From Bifidobacteriaceae bacterium NR021 (GTDB lineage: Bacteria > Actinomycetota > Actinomycetes > Actinomycetales > Bifidobacteriaceae): a stretch of 7,481 bases of DNA. The notes under the pieces are model-generated. The model did not search any database. It worked only from the letters and a program-made list of their open reading frames with translations, and was not told the origin of the DNA. The stretch is from the NCBI GenBank assembly GCA_003585845.1, contig NQOP01000004.1, positions 17,221 through 24,701 on the forward strand. Direction: 5' to 3'. Shown piece by piece: positions 1 to 6,363 of this stretch; within the stretch, counting starts at the first letter, position 1, and each line of letters opens with the position of its first letter. Both the position numbers and the translations under genes were made by a program.

Positions 1-1037
1 GTAATTTTGCCTTTGATTTTAACGGTTTCATCAGCTTCTTTTGGATGTTTAATATGCGATTCTTGCGTAAGAAGCTTGCGGATATTCACGCATCCTGCGT
101 TGAAACGCTGCCAATCGTTAATAAGCCATCCCGACATTCGTACAGGCATGTGTAGCATCCAAAGGAAGCTGTTAAAAGTGACGAATGTACCTAATGTCAT
201 GCTGCCATTTAAAACAAGCCATCCGCCGAAACCAACTGTTATAAGCTCAAGCACAAAACCCATGCCATCAAGCCAAGGCATGTATTTTTGAGTGTTTTTT
301 GCAAGCGTAATATTGCGATTAAAGTAGTCTTCGTTACACTCGTCAAATTTTTTAGTTTCGTAATCTTCGCGCACGAAAGCTTTTACTACGCGATTACCCT
401 CGATATTTTCTTCCACCATTGAATTCATGCGTGCAAAGGATTCACGAATTGCAAGGAATTTCGGTCTAGCTTTTTTGCCCATAATTCTTGCGAGCAGGAA
501 CAAAAATGGCGTAATTGACATAAGTGCTAAAGCGAGCTTCCACTGAATTGAAAACATTATAACTAGCGCTAACACGAACATTACTACACAATCTAACGCC
601 ATATACGAAACCCAACTTAAAATATGACGTATCGCATCCGTATCCGACGTCATACGGCTCATAATGTCGCCTGTGCGCGTGTGATTAAAGTACGTAAAAT
701 CGAGAGAATGAAGCTTTTCGTACTCGTCGCTCACAAGGCGATACACGGCATTTTGACCAAACTTTTCCATTAAAAGCTGGTAAATATACCTTGAGCCAAC
801 TCGCACAATCATCATTGCTACCATTAAAACGCATACGCTTATAAGCAAATTATGCTGTTTGCCAATAATGATTTTGTCTACAATAAAACCCGAAAGCAAC
901 GGCATTGTCATTGCCATTGTGTCATTGATAATAAATAGAAAAATAGAAAGCCAAACTTTCCACATATCCGGCTTACAGTATTGCAATACCCAGCGCACGT
1001 TACTCGCATCTTTGCATTTAGTCGGATTCACATACAT
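1..1037 (-). CDS. ABC exporter, fused permease/ATPase half-transporter, 5' part (membrane domain only)
   Basis: 345 residues are in the window; the gene runs off the left edge. It is the N-terminal type I exporter membrane domain of an MsbA/MdlB/LmrA-like protein, in which two such chains pump a lipid, drug or peptide out of the cell using ATP. Hydrophobic segments lie near residues 27-49, 63-83, 142-163, 165-186, 255-275 and 283-304. The first cytoplasmic loop reads TYFNHTRTGDIMSRMTSDTD (115-134) and the second EENIEGNRVVKAFVRED (209-225), both classic coupling-loop signatures. The last residues, VKIKGKI, are where the ATPase domain normally begins, so Walker motifs lie outside. The start ATG at 1037 follows AAAGGGG (1048-1054) at 10 nt. 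A poor promoter candidate (TTGTAT 1096-1101, 17 nt, TTTATT 1073-1078) lies between the oppA terminator and this gene. Lysine codons are mostly AAA, unlike oppA. The substrate cannot be told, and such proteins often work as adjacent heterodimers. Confidence 0.92.
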   Translation of the reverse strand, partial: MYVNPTKCKDASNVRWVLQYCKPDMWKVWLSIFLFIINDTMAMTMPLLSGFIVDKIIIGKQHNLLISVCVLMVAMMIVRVGSRYIYQLLMEKFGQNAVYRLVSDEYEKLHSLDFTYFNHTRTGDIMSRMTSDTDAIRHILSWVSYMALDCVVMFVLALVIMFSIQWKLALALMSITPFLFLLARIMGKKARPKFLAIRESFARMNSMVEENIEGNRVVKAFVREDYETKKFDECNEDYFNRNITLAKNTQKYMPWLDGMGFVLELITVGFGGWLVLNGSMTLGTFVTFNSFLWMLHMPVRMSGWLINDWQRFNAGCVNIRKLLTQESHIKHPKEADETVKIKGKI

Positions 1038-1047
1038 GCGCTGTTTT

Positions 1048-1054
1048 CCCCTTT
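1048..1054 (-). promoter_or_regulatory. Ribosome binding site of the ABC exporter
   Basis: The minus strand reads AAAGGGG, 10 nt before the ATG at 1037. It is the only purine-rich match near the start and supports that start over a TTG codon nine codons upstream. The spacing is slightly long. Confidence 0.55.
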
Positions 1055-1099
1055 GCTCACACAAATAAAAAAAATAAATCAATAAATAATTTTACATAC

Positions 1100-1144
1100 A
1101 AAAACAAAAACATGTGGCGCATGGTCTAAAACCACGCGCCACAT
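1100..1144 (-). terminator. Rho-independent terminator of oppA
   Basis: Arms 1136-1144 and 1112-1120 (ATGTGGCGC/GCGCCACAT) continue through one G-U wobble (1135/1121) into TGGT/ACCA. On the minus strand this gives a 14-bp stem with a 5-nt loop (1126-1130). The stem is followed by T5-G-T5 (1100-1110). The one imperfect pair is G-U on the minus strand but A-C on the plus strand, and the T tract lies on the low-coordinate side. Both show that it ends minus-strand transcripts, that is, oppA mRNA. Confidence 0.9.
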
Positions 1145-1150
1145 TCTATA

Positions 1151-1166
1151 AGCTAAGCAATTAGCT
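1151..1166 (-). repeat. Small hairpin in the oppA 3' untranslated region
   Basis: AGCTAA (1151-1156) and TTAGCT (1161-1166) form a perfect 6-bp inverted repeat around a 4-nt loop (UUGC in the transcript). It lies between the oppA stop codon and the terminator stem, with no T run after it, so it is not itself a terminator. It may protect the mRNA 3' end. Confidence 0.5.
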
Positions 1167-1178
1167 CAGTAAACTTTC

Positions 1179-1190
1179 GCGCACAAGCGC
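1179..1190 (-). repeat. GC-rich mini-hairpin just after the oppA stop
   Basis: GCGC (1179-1182) and GCGC (1187-1190) flank a 4-nt loop, giving a 4-bp all-GC stem in the transcript. It starts 11 nt past the oppA stop codon. It is short, but it adds to the two larger hairpins downstream. Confidence 0.35.
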
Positions 1191-1201
1191 TACAGATTTA
1201 C

Positions 1202-2938
1202 TTACTTCTGCCAACCCATGTCTTCAACATAAACGCTAGCGTAACCAGAAGGACCAGCATTAGCAAAGCCCTTCTTGTAAGCCTGGTAAGTTGGAGGTGC
1301 AGAAACTGGGATGGTGCCATACTCAGCGAAGGCCATAGCCTCAGCCTTGTTGGACAAAGAAATCTGCTCGTTGTAATCGTAGGTCTTACCAACCTTAGCG
1401 AAGATTGCGTCGATTTCCTTATTACCAGTACCAGCGAAGTTAGACTCAGAAGTGGAGTTGTAAAGCTGGGAAGCAGCACCCAAGAAGCTCAATGGAGATG
1501 AGGATACCCATGCCATTGGAAGAATCTGGAAGTCAAGTGAGGTTACAGTCTTTGCAAACTTAGAAGCTGGCTTGTTAACAGTGTTGCACTTGATACCGGC
1601 TTCCTTCATCATAGACTGGAATGCCTTAGCAAGAGAAGCCTGAGTAGAATCGTCACCGAAGAAGGTGAAGGAAACTTCAAGAGTCTTTCCACCCTTCTCA
1701 TAGTAACCATCCTTGCCCATCTTGTAGCCATCAGCCTCAAGAGTCTTCTTTGCATTAGCAACGCTGTACTTGGATTCAGCTGGAAGGTTGTTCTTGTATC
1801 CAGCCTGGAACATGGAGACAAGCTCAGAACCTGGCTGGTCACCCTTCCAGTTCATGCCGAGGAACTGAATCTTGTTGTAGTTTTTAACGTTGAATGCCTG
1901 AACAACAGCCTTACGAACAGCCTTGCTCTTAAGAGCACCAGCCCTAGAGTTGAAGTTTAACACACGAATCTTAGTGCTGTATCCGTAGCGAAGCTGAGCA
2001 TCCTTGACCTTACGAACAGCCTTGATGTTATCGCTTGTGCCGACAGCATCAATGGAATCAATCTCACCATTCTTGAATGCATTCAAAGCAGCAACATCTT
2101 CCATGCGCTTTATAACAACTTTATCAAGCTTTGCTTTCTTGCCCCACCACTTTGGATTACGCACAAAAACAACCTGTTCTTCAGTTGCAGACTTAACCAT
2201 GAATGGACCTGCGCCCCACTCGTTGTGAGGATTGTTAACCCATCCCTGGTTGAATGTCTTAGGATCAAGGGACTTTGGATGAACCAGTGGAGCAAAGAGC
2301 AACTCCCAAGTTGCGCATGGCTTCTCATAAGTCACTACAACCTGCTTTGGAGTAGAACCTTGTTCAACGCTCTTGATGCAGTCATAGCCTTCAGTGCTTG
2401 GAACGGAGTATTCCTTATTCTTGCCGCTCAAAGCCTGCCAAGTTGCTTTGAATGCAGTGTAATCGATATCAGTTCCATCGTTCCACTTAGCCTTTGGGTT
2501 CAAGTTATACTGAACAACGAGAGGCTTATCGCTTACCTTCTTAACAGAAGTGATGTAGTCAGGGTTGTACTTAACCTTTTCACCCTTAACGGTGTCGTAA
2601 GAAGAAATTGCTGGCTGGTAGAAGCTCCACAAATTAGCCATGTAAGCAGTGTTACCATCATTGGAAGCGTAATTCCAGTTTGGACCAATGTTAGAAAGTG
2701 AGAACGTATAAGTTCCACCATCTTTAACATTTTCACGAGGCTGCGGATTGTCGTAACGCTCGTCAACCTTAGGCATTGGAAGAGCTCCAGTGTAGGAAGA
2801 TTCCACACCAGCAGCTGGCTCAGAATTAACGCCAGACTTGGATCCAGCGGATTTTGCACCGCATGCGCCGAGCAGCATTGCAGCAGAAAGTGCAGCTGCG
2901 GCAAATACAGTCAATTTACCTGCATTTGTTTTTTTCAT
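1202..2938 (-). CDS. oppA: Peptide ABC transporter substrate-binding lipoprotein (SBP family 5)
   Basis: 578 residues, the usual size for family 5 peptide-binding proteins. It captures peptides outside the membrane and delivers them to OppBC. It opens with a lipoprotein signal peptide: basic MKKTNAGK, a hydrophobic stretch, then lipobox LGAC with the lipidated Cys at residue 26, followed by a Ser/Gly-rich tether. Family hallmarks are AKWNDGTDIDYTAFKATWQ (150-168), GAGPFMVKS...RNPKWWG (242-266), LNFNSRAGALKSKAVRKA (327-344) and NFAGTGNKEIDAIF (500-513). The start at 2938 has GAGAGG 4 nt upstream. An in-frame ATG four codons earlier lies on that Shine-Dalgarno and has no usable site of its own; a much longer reading from 3070 would bury the signal peptide behind AT-rich intergenic DNA. 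The gene has its own promoter and terminator. Codons look selected for high expression, for example mostly AAG for Lys. Ligand preference (dipeptide or oligopeptide) cannot be read from sequence. Confidence 0.95.
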   Translation of the reverse strand: MKKTNAGKLTVFAAAALSAAMLLGACGAKSAGSKSGVNSEPAAGVESSYTGALPMPKVDERYDNPQPRENVKDGGTYTFSLSNIGPNWNYASNDGNTAYMANLWSFYQPAISSYDTVKGEKVKYNPDYITSVKKVSDKPLVVQYNLNPKAKWNDGTDIDYTAFKATWQALSGKNKEYSVPSTEGYDCIKSVEQGSTPKQVVVTYEKPCATWELLFAPLVHPKSLDPKTFNQGWVNNPHNEWGAGPFMVKSATEEQVVFVRNPKWWGKKAKLDKVVIKRMEDVAALNAFKNGEIDSIDAVGTSDNIKAVRKVKDAQLRYGYSTKIRVLNFNSRAGALKSKAVRKAVVQAFNVKNYNKIQFLGMNWKGDQPGSELVSMFQAGYKNNLPAESKYSVANAKKTLEADGYKMGKDGYYEKGGKTLEVSFTFFGDDSTQASLAKAFQSMMKEAGIKCNTVNKPASKFAKTVTSLDFQILPMAWVSSSPLSFLGAASQLYNSTSESNFAGTGNKEIDAIFAKVGKTYDYNEQISLSNKAEAMAFAEYGTIPVSAPPTYQAYKKGFANAGPSGYASVYVEDMGWQK

Positions 2939-2953
2939 GATTCCTCTCATTCC

Positions 2954-2975
2954 CCGGATGATGTCCGTCTTCCGG
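2954..2975 (-). promoter_or_regulatory. Dyad in the oppA leader with two alternative pairings
   Basis: The minus-strand leader reads CCGGA (2975-2971), AGA, CGGA (2967-2964), CATCA, TCCGG (2958-2954). The last element can pair with either of the first two: 5 bp with a 12-nt loop, or 4 bp with a 5-nt loop. It ends 6 nt before the GAGAGG Shine-Dalgarno and is a GC-rich island in an AT-rich region. It could be a weak translational control element or an operator; the stems are short. Confidence 0.35.
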
Positions 2976-2986
2976 TATGTTGTTAG

Positions 2987-3015
2987 AGTATATCCGACTC
3001 TGTGACAATCTACAA
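2987..3015 (-). promoter_or_regulatory. oppA promoter (sigma-70/SigA type)
   Basis: The minus strand shows TTGTAG (3010-3015) as -35, a 17-nt spacer and TATACT (2987-2992) as -10, five of six matches to TATAAT. The -35 matches only its first three bases. Directly upstream (3021-3060) lie A and T tracts resembling an UP element. Transcription would start near 2980, giving a leader of about 40 nt. Its position downstream of the oppDF terminator fits separate expression of oppA. Confidence 0.7.
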
Positions 3016-3173
3016 ATCGTTTTTTAAAAATATTTATTTTTTTCTTTTTTACTTTACGAAATTTATGCAAAAAAGAATAATTTATTCTCCATAAATAGCA
3101 AAACAGAAAATTTTTTAGTTCTTTTTTTAAAAAAACAAAATATATTACTTTTTAAAATTTACATAAATGCAAC
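3016..3173. other. AT-rich intergenic region upstream of oppA
   Basis: No gene is visible in this gap between the oppDF terminator and the oppA promoter. It is dominated by A and T runs, including a perfect T7A7 block (3122-3135), T6 at 3111-3116 and T runs at 3021-3050. Phased runs of this kind can bend DNA and can serve as UP elements. A nested dyad lies at 3061-3096. No strong promoter or coding frame with a ribosome binding site was found on the plus strand. Confidence 0.6.
3061..3096. repeat. Nested inverted repeat upstream of the oppA promoter
   Basis: An inner perfect palindrome, AGAATAA-T-TTATTCT (3074-3088), sits inside an outer pair, ATTTATG (3061-3067) and CATAAAT (3090-3096). The outer arms are not equally spaced from the inner one (6 nt against 1 nt). 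It lies about 46 bp upstream of the -35 element. It could be a regulator binding site; in DNA this AT-rich chance dyads are common, so confidence in function is low. Confidence 0.4.
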
Positions 3174-3206
3174 AAAAAAATCGCGCATGTCCTAGAACAT
3201 ACGCGA
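3174..3206 (-). terminator. Rho-independent terminator of the oppBCDF operon
   Basis: TCGCG (3202-3206), one U-G wobble (3201/3186) and ATGT (3197-3200) pair with ACAT (3187-3190) and CGCGA (3181-3185), giving a 10-bp stem with a 6-nt loop on the minus strand. Seven T residues follow (3174-3180). It lies 60 nt after the oppDF stop. The wobble and the T tract both assign it to the minus strand. Confidence 0.88.
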
Positions 3207-3265
3207 CTTGTAACTATATTAAAATATTTGATGCGATCAGACGCTTAGCTAAATATTTAGAACAA

Positions 3266-5344
3266 TTAATTCAAAACACTTGCGACATTATCAAAGTTAT
3301 CTTCCTCAGAAAGGATGATACGCTTACGATTCTTTTCAATCGCAGGATCCGGAATTGGAACAGCACTGATCAATGCCTTCGTATAAGGATGCTGCGGATT
3401 ATCAAACACAGCATCAGTCTCACCAGACTCCACAATGCGACCGTGATACATAACAGCAATACGGCTAGAAATGTGACGAACCACAGCCATGTTGTGAGCC
3501 ACGAACAAGTAAGCTACGCCCAACTTATCCTGCAAATCTTCAAGCAAGTTGATAATGCCAGCCTGAATAGAAACATCCAAAGCAGACACAGGCTCATCAA
3601 GAAGCAACAACTTAGGATTCACAGCAAGTGCACGCGCAATAGCAATACGCTGACGCTGACCACCAGAGAACTGTGTTGGGAATCGGTCAACTTGATCTGG
3701 ATTTAGTTCCACCAACTGCATAAGCTCAGCAATACGCTGACGAATCTCTTCATGGGACTTATGCTGAACAAGCAAAGGCTCTGCCAAGATATCATAAACC
3801 AGCATACGAGGATCAAGAGAGCTCATTGGATCCTGGAAGACGTACTGAATCTTGGAGCGAAGTTCACGACGCTGCTCGCGAGTCACCTTATCGTTCAGTT
3901 CTGTACCAAACACTGTAATAGAACCAGACTCAGGCTTCTTAAAGTTCATTATCTCCATCAAAGTAGTGGATTTACCAGAACCAGACTCACCAACCAAAGC
4001 AACTGTTTCGCCTTCGCGAACCTCTAAGCTTACATTATCTACAGCGCGAACTTCGCCAACTTTTCGACGCAAGAATCCGCCTTCTGTAATTGGGAAGGTT
4101 TTAACTAAATTCTTAACATCCAAAACAACCTTACGCTGTTCGCGAGGAACGCCTTCAAACATAGGTTTAATTGACTTTTCGCTTTCAGCGTGAAGCATGG
4201 CACGAACAGTTTCACTCTCTGCTTCAAGGCCAATCATAGTGCTGTCGTCGCCACTCTTTTCTTCCGACATAAGCATATCCATAGTTGGCTTAGAAATAGG
4301 TGTCAAACGACGAGCACGCTTCTGATCTACTCGAGGAATAGCGCCCAATAAGCCAATAGTGTATGGCTGAGTTGGGTGAGCAAAGATCTCTTCAACGGTA
4401 TTATGCTCAACCAGGTGACCTGCATACATGACGATAACATCATCAGCCACGCCTGCAATAACACCCAAATCATGAGTAATGAAGATCATTGCTGCGCCAG
4501 TTTCACGCTGAGCCTTTTTCAATACGTCCAAAACCTGAGCCTGAATAGTCACATCCAAAGCTGTAGTAGGTTCATCGGCAATAATAATGTCAGGATTATT
4601 GGCAATAGCCATAGCAATCATCACACGCTGACGCATGCCACCAGAAAACTCATGAGGAAAAGCTTTCAAACGTTCAGCTGGTTTTGTAATACCAACCAAA
4701 TTAAGAAGCTCAATAGAGCGTTCGCGAATCTGCTCTTCAGTCATGTCAGGATTATGAATAACCAAAGCTTCCTTAAGCTGATCGCCAATAGAGAAAACAG
4801 GGGTTAAAGCAGAAAGAGGATCCTGGAATACCATAGCGATATTCTTACCACGAAGCTCACTCATCTCAAGATCAGTTTTAGTTAAAAGCTCTTCACCTTT
4901 ATACATCACAGAACCTTTAACTGATGAGTTCTTATCAAGCAAACCCATAACAGCCAAAGAAGTAACAGACTTACCAGAACCAGACTCACCAACGATACCA
5001 ATCGTTTTCCCGCGATACAAGTCAAAATTCATATCGCGAACAGCATGAACTGTGCCAGCTTCAGAAGCGAAGTTAACTTGTAAATTGCGAACAGAAAGCA
5101 AAGGCTTATCGTCAGGCCATTCTTTATCAAAATCTGTGAGCTTAGACTTCCCTTTAGAGCTTTTGTGATGCTTATGCTTATTAAAGCCCATAAAACCGCC
5201 AAACTTACTACCTTTTACAGTCTCGTTCGCATTATCTTTTTCTGCAGACTTATCCTTATCAAGAACAGCGTCAAGCTTAGCTTCGGCAGTGTGATCTTCC
5301 ATAGTGGCATCTTCCTTAATTTCGTCATTCACCATATCGGTCAT
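3266..5344 (-). CDS. oppDF: Peptide ABC transporter ATPase, OppD-OppF fusion
   Basis: 692 residues with two complete ATPase domains in one chain, powering peptide import from the cytoplasmic face of OppBC. Domain 1 (about 83-337) has Walker A GESGSGKS (119-126), Q-loop Q174, signature SGGMRQR (from 234), Walker B IIIADEP (D257/E258), H-loop H291 and the family-typical HPTQPYTIGLL (323-333). Domain 2 (about 405-670) has Walker A GESGSGKS (452-459), Q504, SGGQRQR (from 560), LLLLDEP (D583/E584), H617 and HPYTKALISAVPIPDP (652-667). Both catalytic glutamates are present, so both sites look competent. ATG 5344 has GGAGGT upstream; an in-frame GTG at 5365 lies before that site and is not preferred. 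Residues 1-80 are a hydrophilic extension, acidic and then Lys/His-rich (KHKHHKSSKGKSK). A polar linker of about 65 residues joins the domains. The protein has no cysteine, so it lacks the C-terminal Cys motif of many relatives. It begins 20 nt after oppC. Confidence 0.95.
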   Translation of the reverse strand: MTDMVNDEIKEDATMEDHTAEAKLDAVLDKDKSAEKDNANETVKGSKFGGFMGFNKHKHHKSSKGKSKLTDFDKEWPDDKPLLSVRNLQVNFASEAGTVHAVRDMNFDLYRGKTIGIVGESGSGKSVTSLAVMGLLDKNSSVKGSVMYKGEELLTKTDLEMSELRGKNIAMVFQDPLSALTPVFSIGDQLKEALVIHNPDMTEEQIRERSIELLNLVGITKPAERLKAFPHEFSGGMRQRVMIAMAIANNPDIIIADEPTTALDVTIQAQVLDVLKKAQRETGAAMIFITHDLGVIAGVADDVIVMYAGHLVEHNTVEEIFAHPTQPYTIGLLGAIPRVDQKRARRLTPISKPTMDMLMSEEKSGDDSTMIGLEAESETVRAMLHAESEKSIKPMFEGVPREQRKVVLDVKNLVKTFPITEGGFLRRKVGEVRAVDNVSLEVREGETVALVGESGSGKSTTLMEIMNFKKPESGSITVFGTELNDKVTREQRRELRSKIQYVFQDPMSSLDPRMLVYDILAEPLLVQHKSHEEIRQRIAELMQLVELNPDQVDRFPTQFSGGQRQRIAIARALAVNPKLLLLDEPVSALDVSIQAGIINLLEDLQDKLGVAYLFVAHNMAVVRHISSRIAVMYHGRIVESGETDAVFDNPQHPYTKALISAVPIPDPAIEKNRKRIILSEEDNFDNVASVLN

Positions 5345-5350
5345 TTTTAT

Positions 5351-5356
5351 ACCTCC
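5351..5356 (-). promoter_or_regulatory. Ribosome binding site of oppDF
   Basis: The minus strand reads GGAGGT, with GGAGG 7 nt from the ATG at 5344. This near-perfect Shine-Dalgarno decides the start: an in-frame GTG at 5365 lies upstream of it and overlaps the last base of the oppC stop codon. Confidence 0.85.
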
Positions 5357-5364
5357 AACAAGCA

Positions 5365-6342
5365 CTACTCAGCTTTTCCAGCTGACTTGGAGTACGGATC
5401 GATGGCATCACGAAGACCATCACCAATAAGCTGCATAGAGAAAGTAAGAAGAACCAAAACGATCGATGGAGACAAAAGAAGCCAAGGAGCACTATCAACC
5501 TGTTCCTGTGCATTCTTAAGCAGCACACCCAAAGAAGTATCTGGGCTCTTAATACCAATACCCAAGAAGCTCAAAGCAGTCTCGCTATTGATTGCGCCAA
5601 TAACGCCAAGAACCAAATTAATAATCAGCACAGAGCCAAGATTTGGAACTAAATGACGAACAATAATAGTAAACGAACGAACTCCTTCAAATTTTGCTGC
5701 ACGCACATATTCACGTTCTCGCAAACTTAACGTAAGTGTTCGAAGCGTACGAGCATAACCAATCCAGCCAAAAGCAGACAAGCCAAATGTAAGCCACAAC
5801 CAATCGCTTCCGCCCTTAGCGTTACCAATAAGCAAAGCAATCAACAAGAAGGAAGGAACGACCAGAAGCATATCCAAAACCCACATGCCAACTCGCTCAA
5901 ACCAGCCCTCATAATATGAAATTGCAGTTCCAACAATAGCAGCAATAACAGTAGTGAATATGGAGCTAATAACACCAATTGACAACGAACGACCTAGTCC
6001 TCGGATAAGCATTGCGTACATATCCGAGCCCTCTTTGGTTGTGCCAAGCCAATGTTCAAGAGAAGGCGGCTCATATAGCGCGTCGTACGTTTCGCTGTAT
6101 GAATACTTAGTAAAGTTAGCTCCGAACAATGCGAAGAAAACCAAAATCAATAAAATGACTAAACCTAAAACTGCAGATGGGCGGCGGAAGAAACGACGCG
6201 TATAAAGAGTCATTTTTCCAGTGCGCTTAAAATTACCCCATCCTGCAGAAGTTGAAGTCACTTCAGAAGTAGTCTTCTTAGATTTATCTTTCTTCACAGC
6301 AAGTCCTTTGGAATCGGAAGATTTATTAGTAGTCATGCTCAT
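5365..6342 (-). CDS. oppC: Peptide ABC transporter permease, OppC type
   Basis: 325 residues; one of the two channel subunits of the importer. A Lys/Ser/Thr-rich cytoplasmic tail (1-45) precedes TM1 (about 57-75). The typical OppC segment HWLGTTKEGSDMYAMLIRG (97-115) follows, then membrane segments near 119-143, 153-174, 178-197, 235-255 and 286-308. The EAA-like loop that contacts the ATPase is EYVRAAKFEGVRSFTIIVRH (211-230). The family motifs SFLGIGIKSPDTSLG (258-272) and LIGDGLRDAIDP (305-316) are present. It starts 21 nt after the oppB stop. Two starts are possible: ATG 6342, with AGGTGAT directly before it, and ATG 6336, two codons later with longer spacing from AGG. I chose the first but cannot separate them firmly. 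It is cotranscribed with oppB and oppDF. Confidence 0.95.
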   Translation of the reverse strand: MSMTTNKSSDSKGLAVKKDKSKKTTSEVTSTSAGWGNFKRTGKMTLYTRRFFRRPSAVLGLVILLILVFFALFGANFTKYSYSETYDALYEPPSLEHWLGTTKEGSDMYAMLIRGLGRSLSIGVISSIFTTVIAAIVGTAISYYEGWFERVGMWVLDMLLVVPSFLLIALLIGNAKGGSDWLWLTFGLSAFGWIGYARTLRTLTLSLREREYVRAAKFEGVRSFTIIVRHLVPNLGSVLIINLVLGVIGAINSETALSFLGIGIKSPDTSLGVLLKNAQEQVDSAPWLLLSPSIVLVLLTFSMQLIGDGLRDAIDPYSKSAGKAE

Positions 6343-6363
6343 ATCACCTACACTCTAACGCAA

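Noticed and set aside
2225..2701. Open frame of 158 codons antisense to oppA
   Set aside because: No Shine-Dalgarno and no recognisable protein features. It lies wholly within the well-supported oppA lipoprotein gene, so codon bias of oppA explains it.
2939..3070. 44-residue N-terminal extension of OppA starting at 3070
   Set aside because: It translates the promoter and AT-rich intergenic DNA, and would place a Lys-rich segment ahead of a perfect lipoprotein signal peptide. The ATG at 2938 has its own ribosome binding site.
3249..3260. Perfect 12-bp palindrome CTAAATATTTAG after the oppDF stop
   Set aside because: Composed almost only of A and T, no loop for an RNA stem and no T run; likely chance in AT-rich DNA. 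AAATATTT also recurs at 3222-3229.
3167..3706. Open frame of 179 codons on the plus strand
   Set aside because: It starts inside the oppBCDF terminator, has no ribosome binding site and runs antisense to the conserved second ATPase domain of oppDF. It is a shadow of that gene, as are the other plus-strand frames inside opp genes.
5345..5365. GTG start of oppDF at 5365
   Set aside because: The GGAGGT site lies inside this extension and points to ATG 5344.
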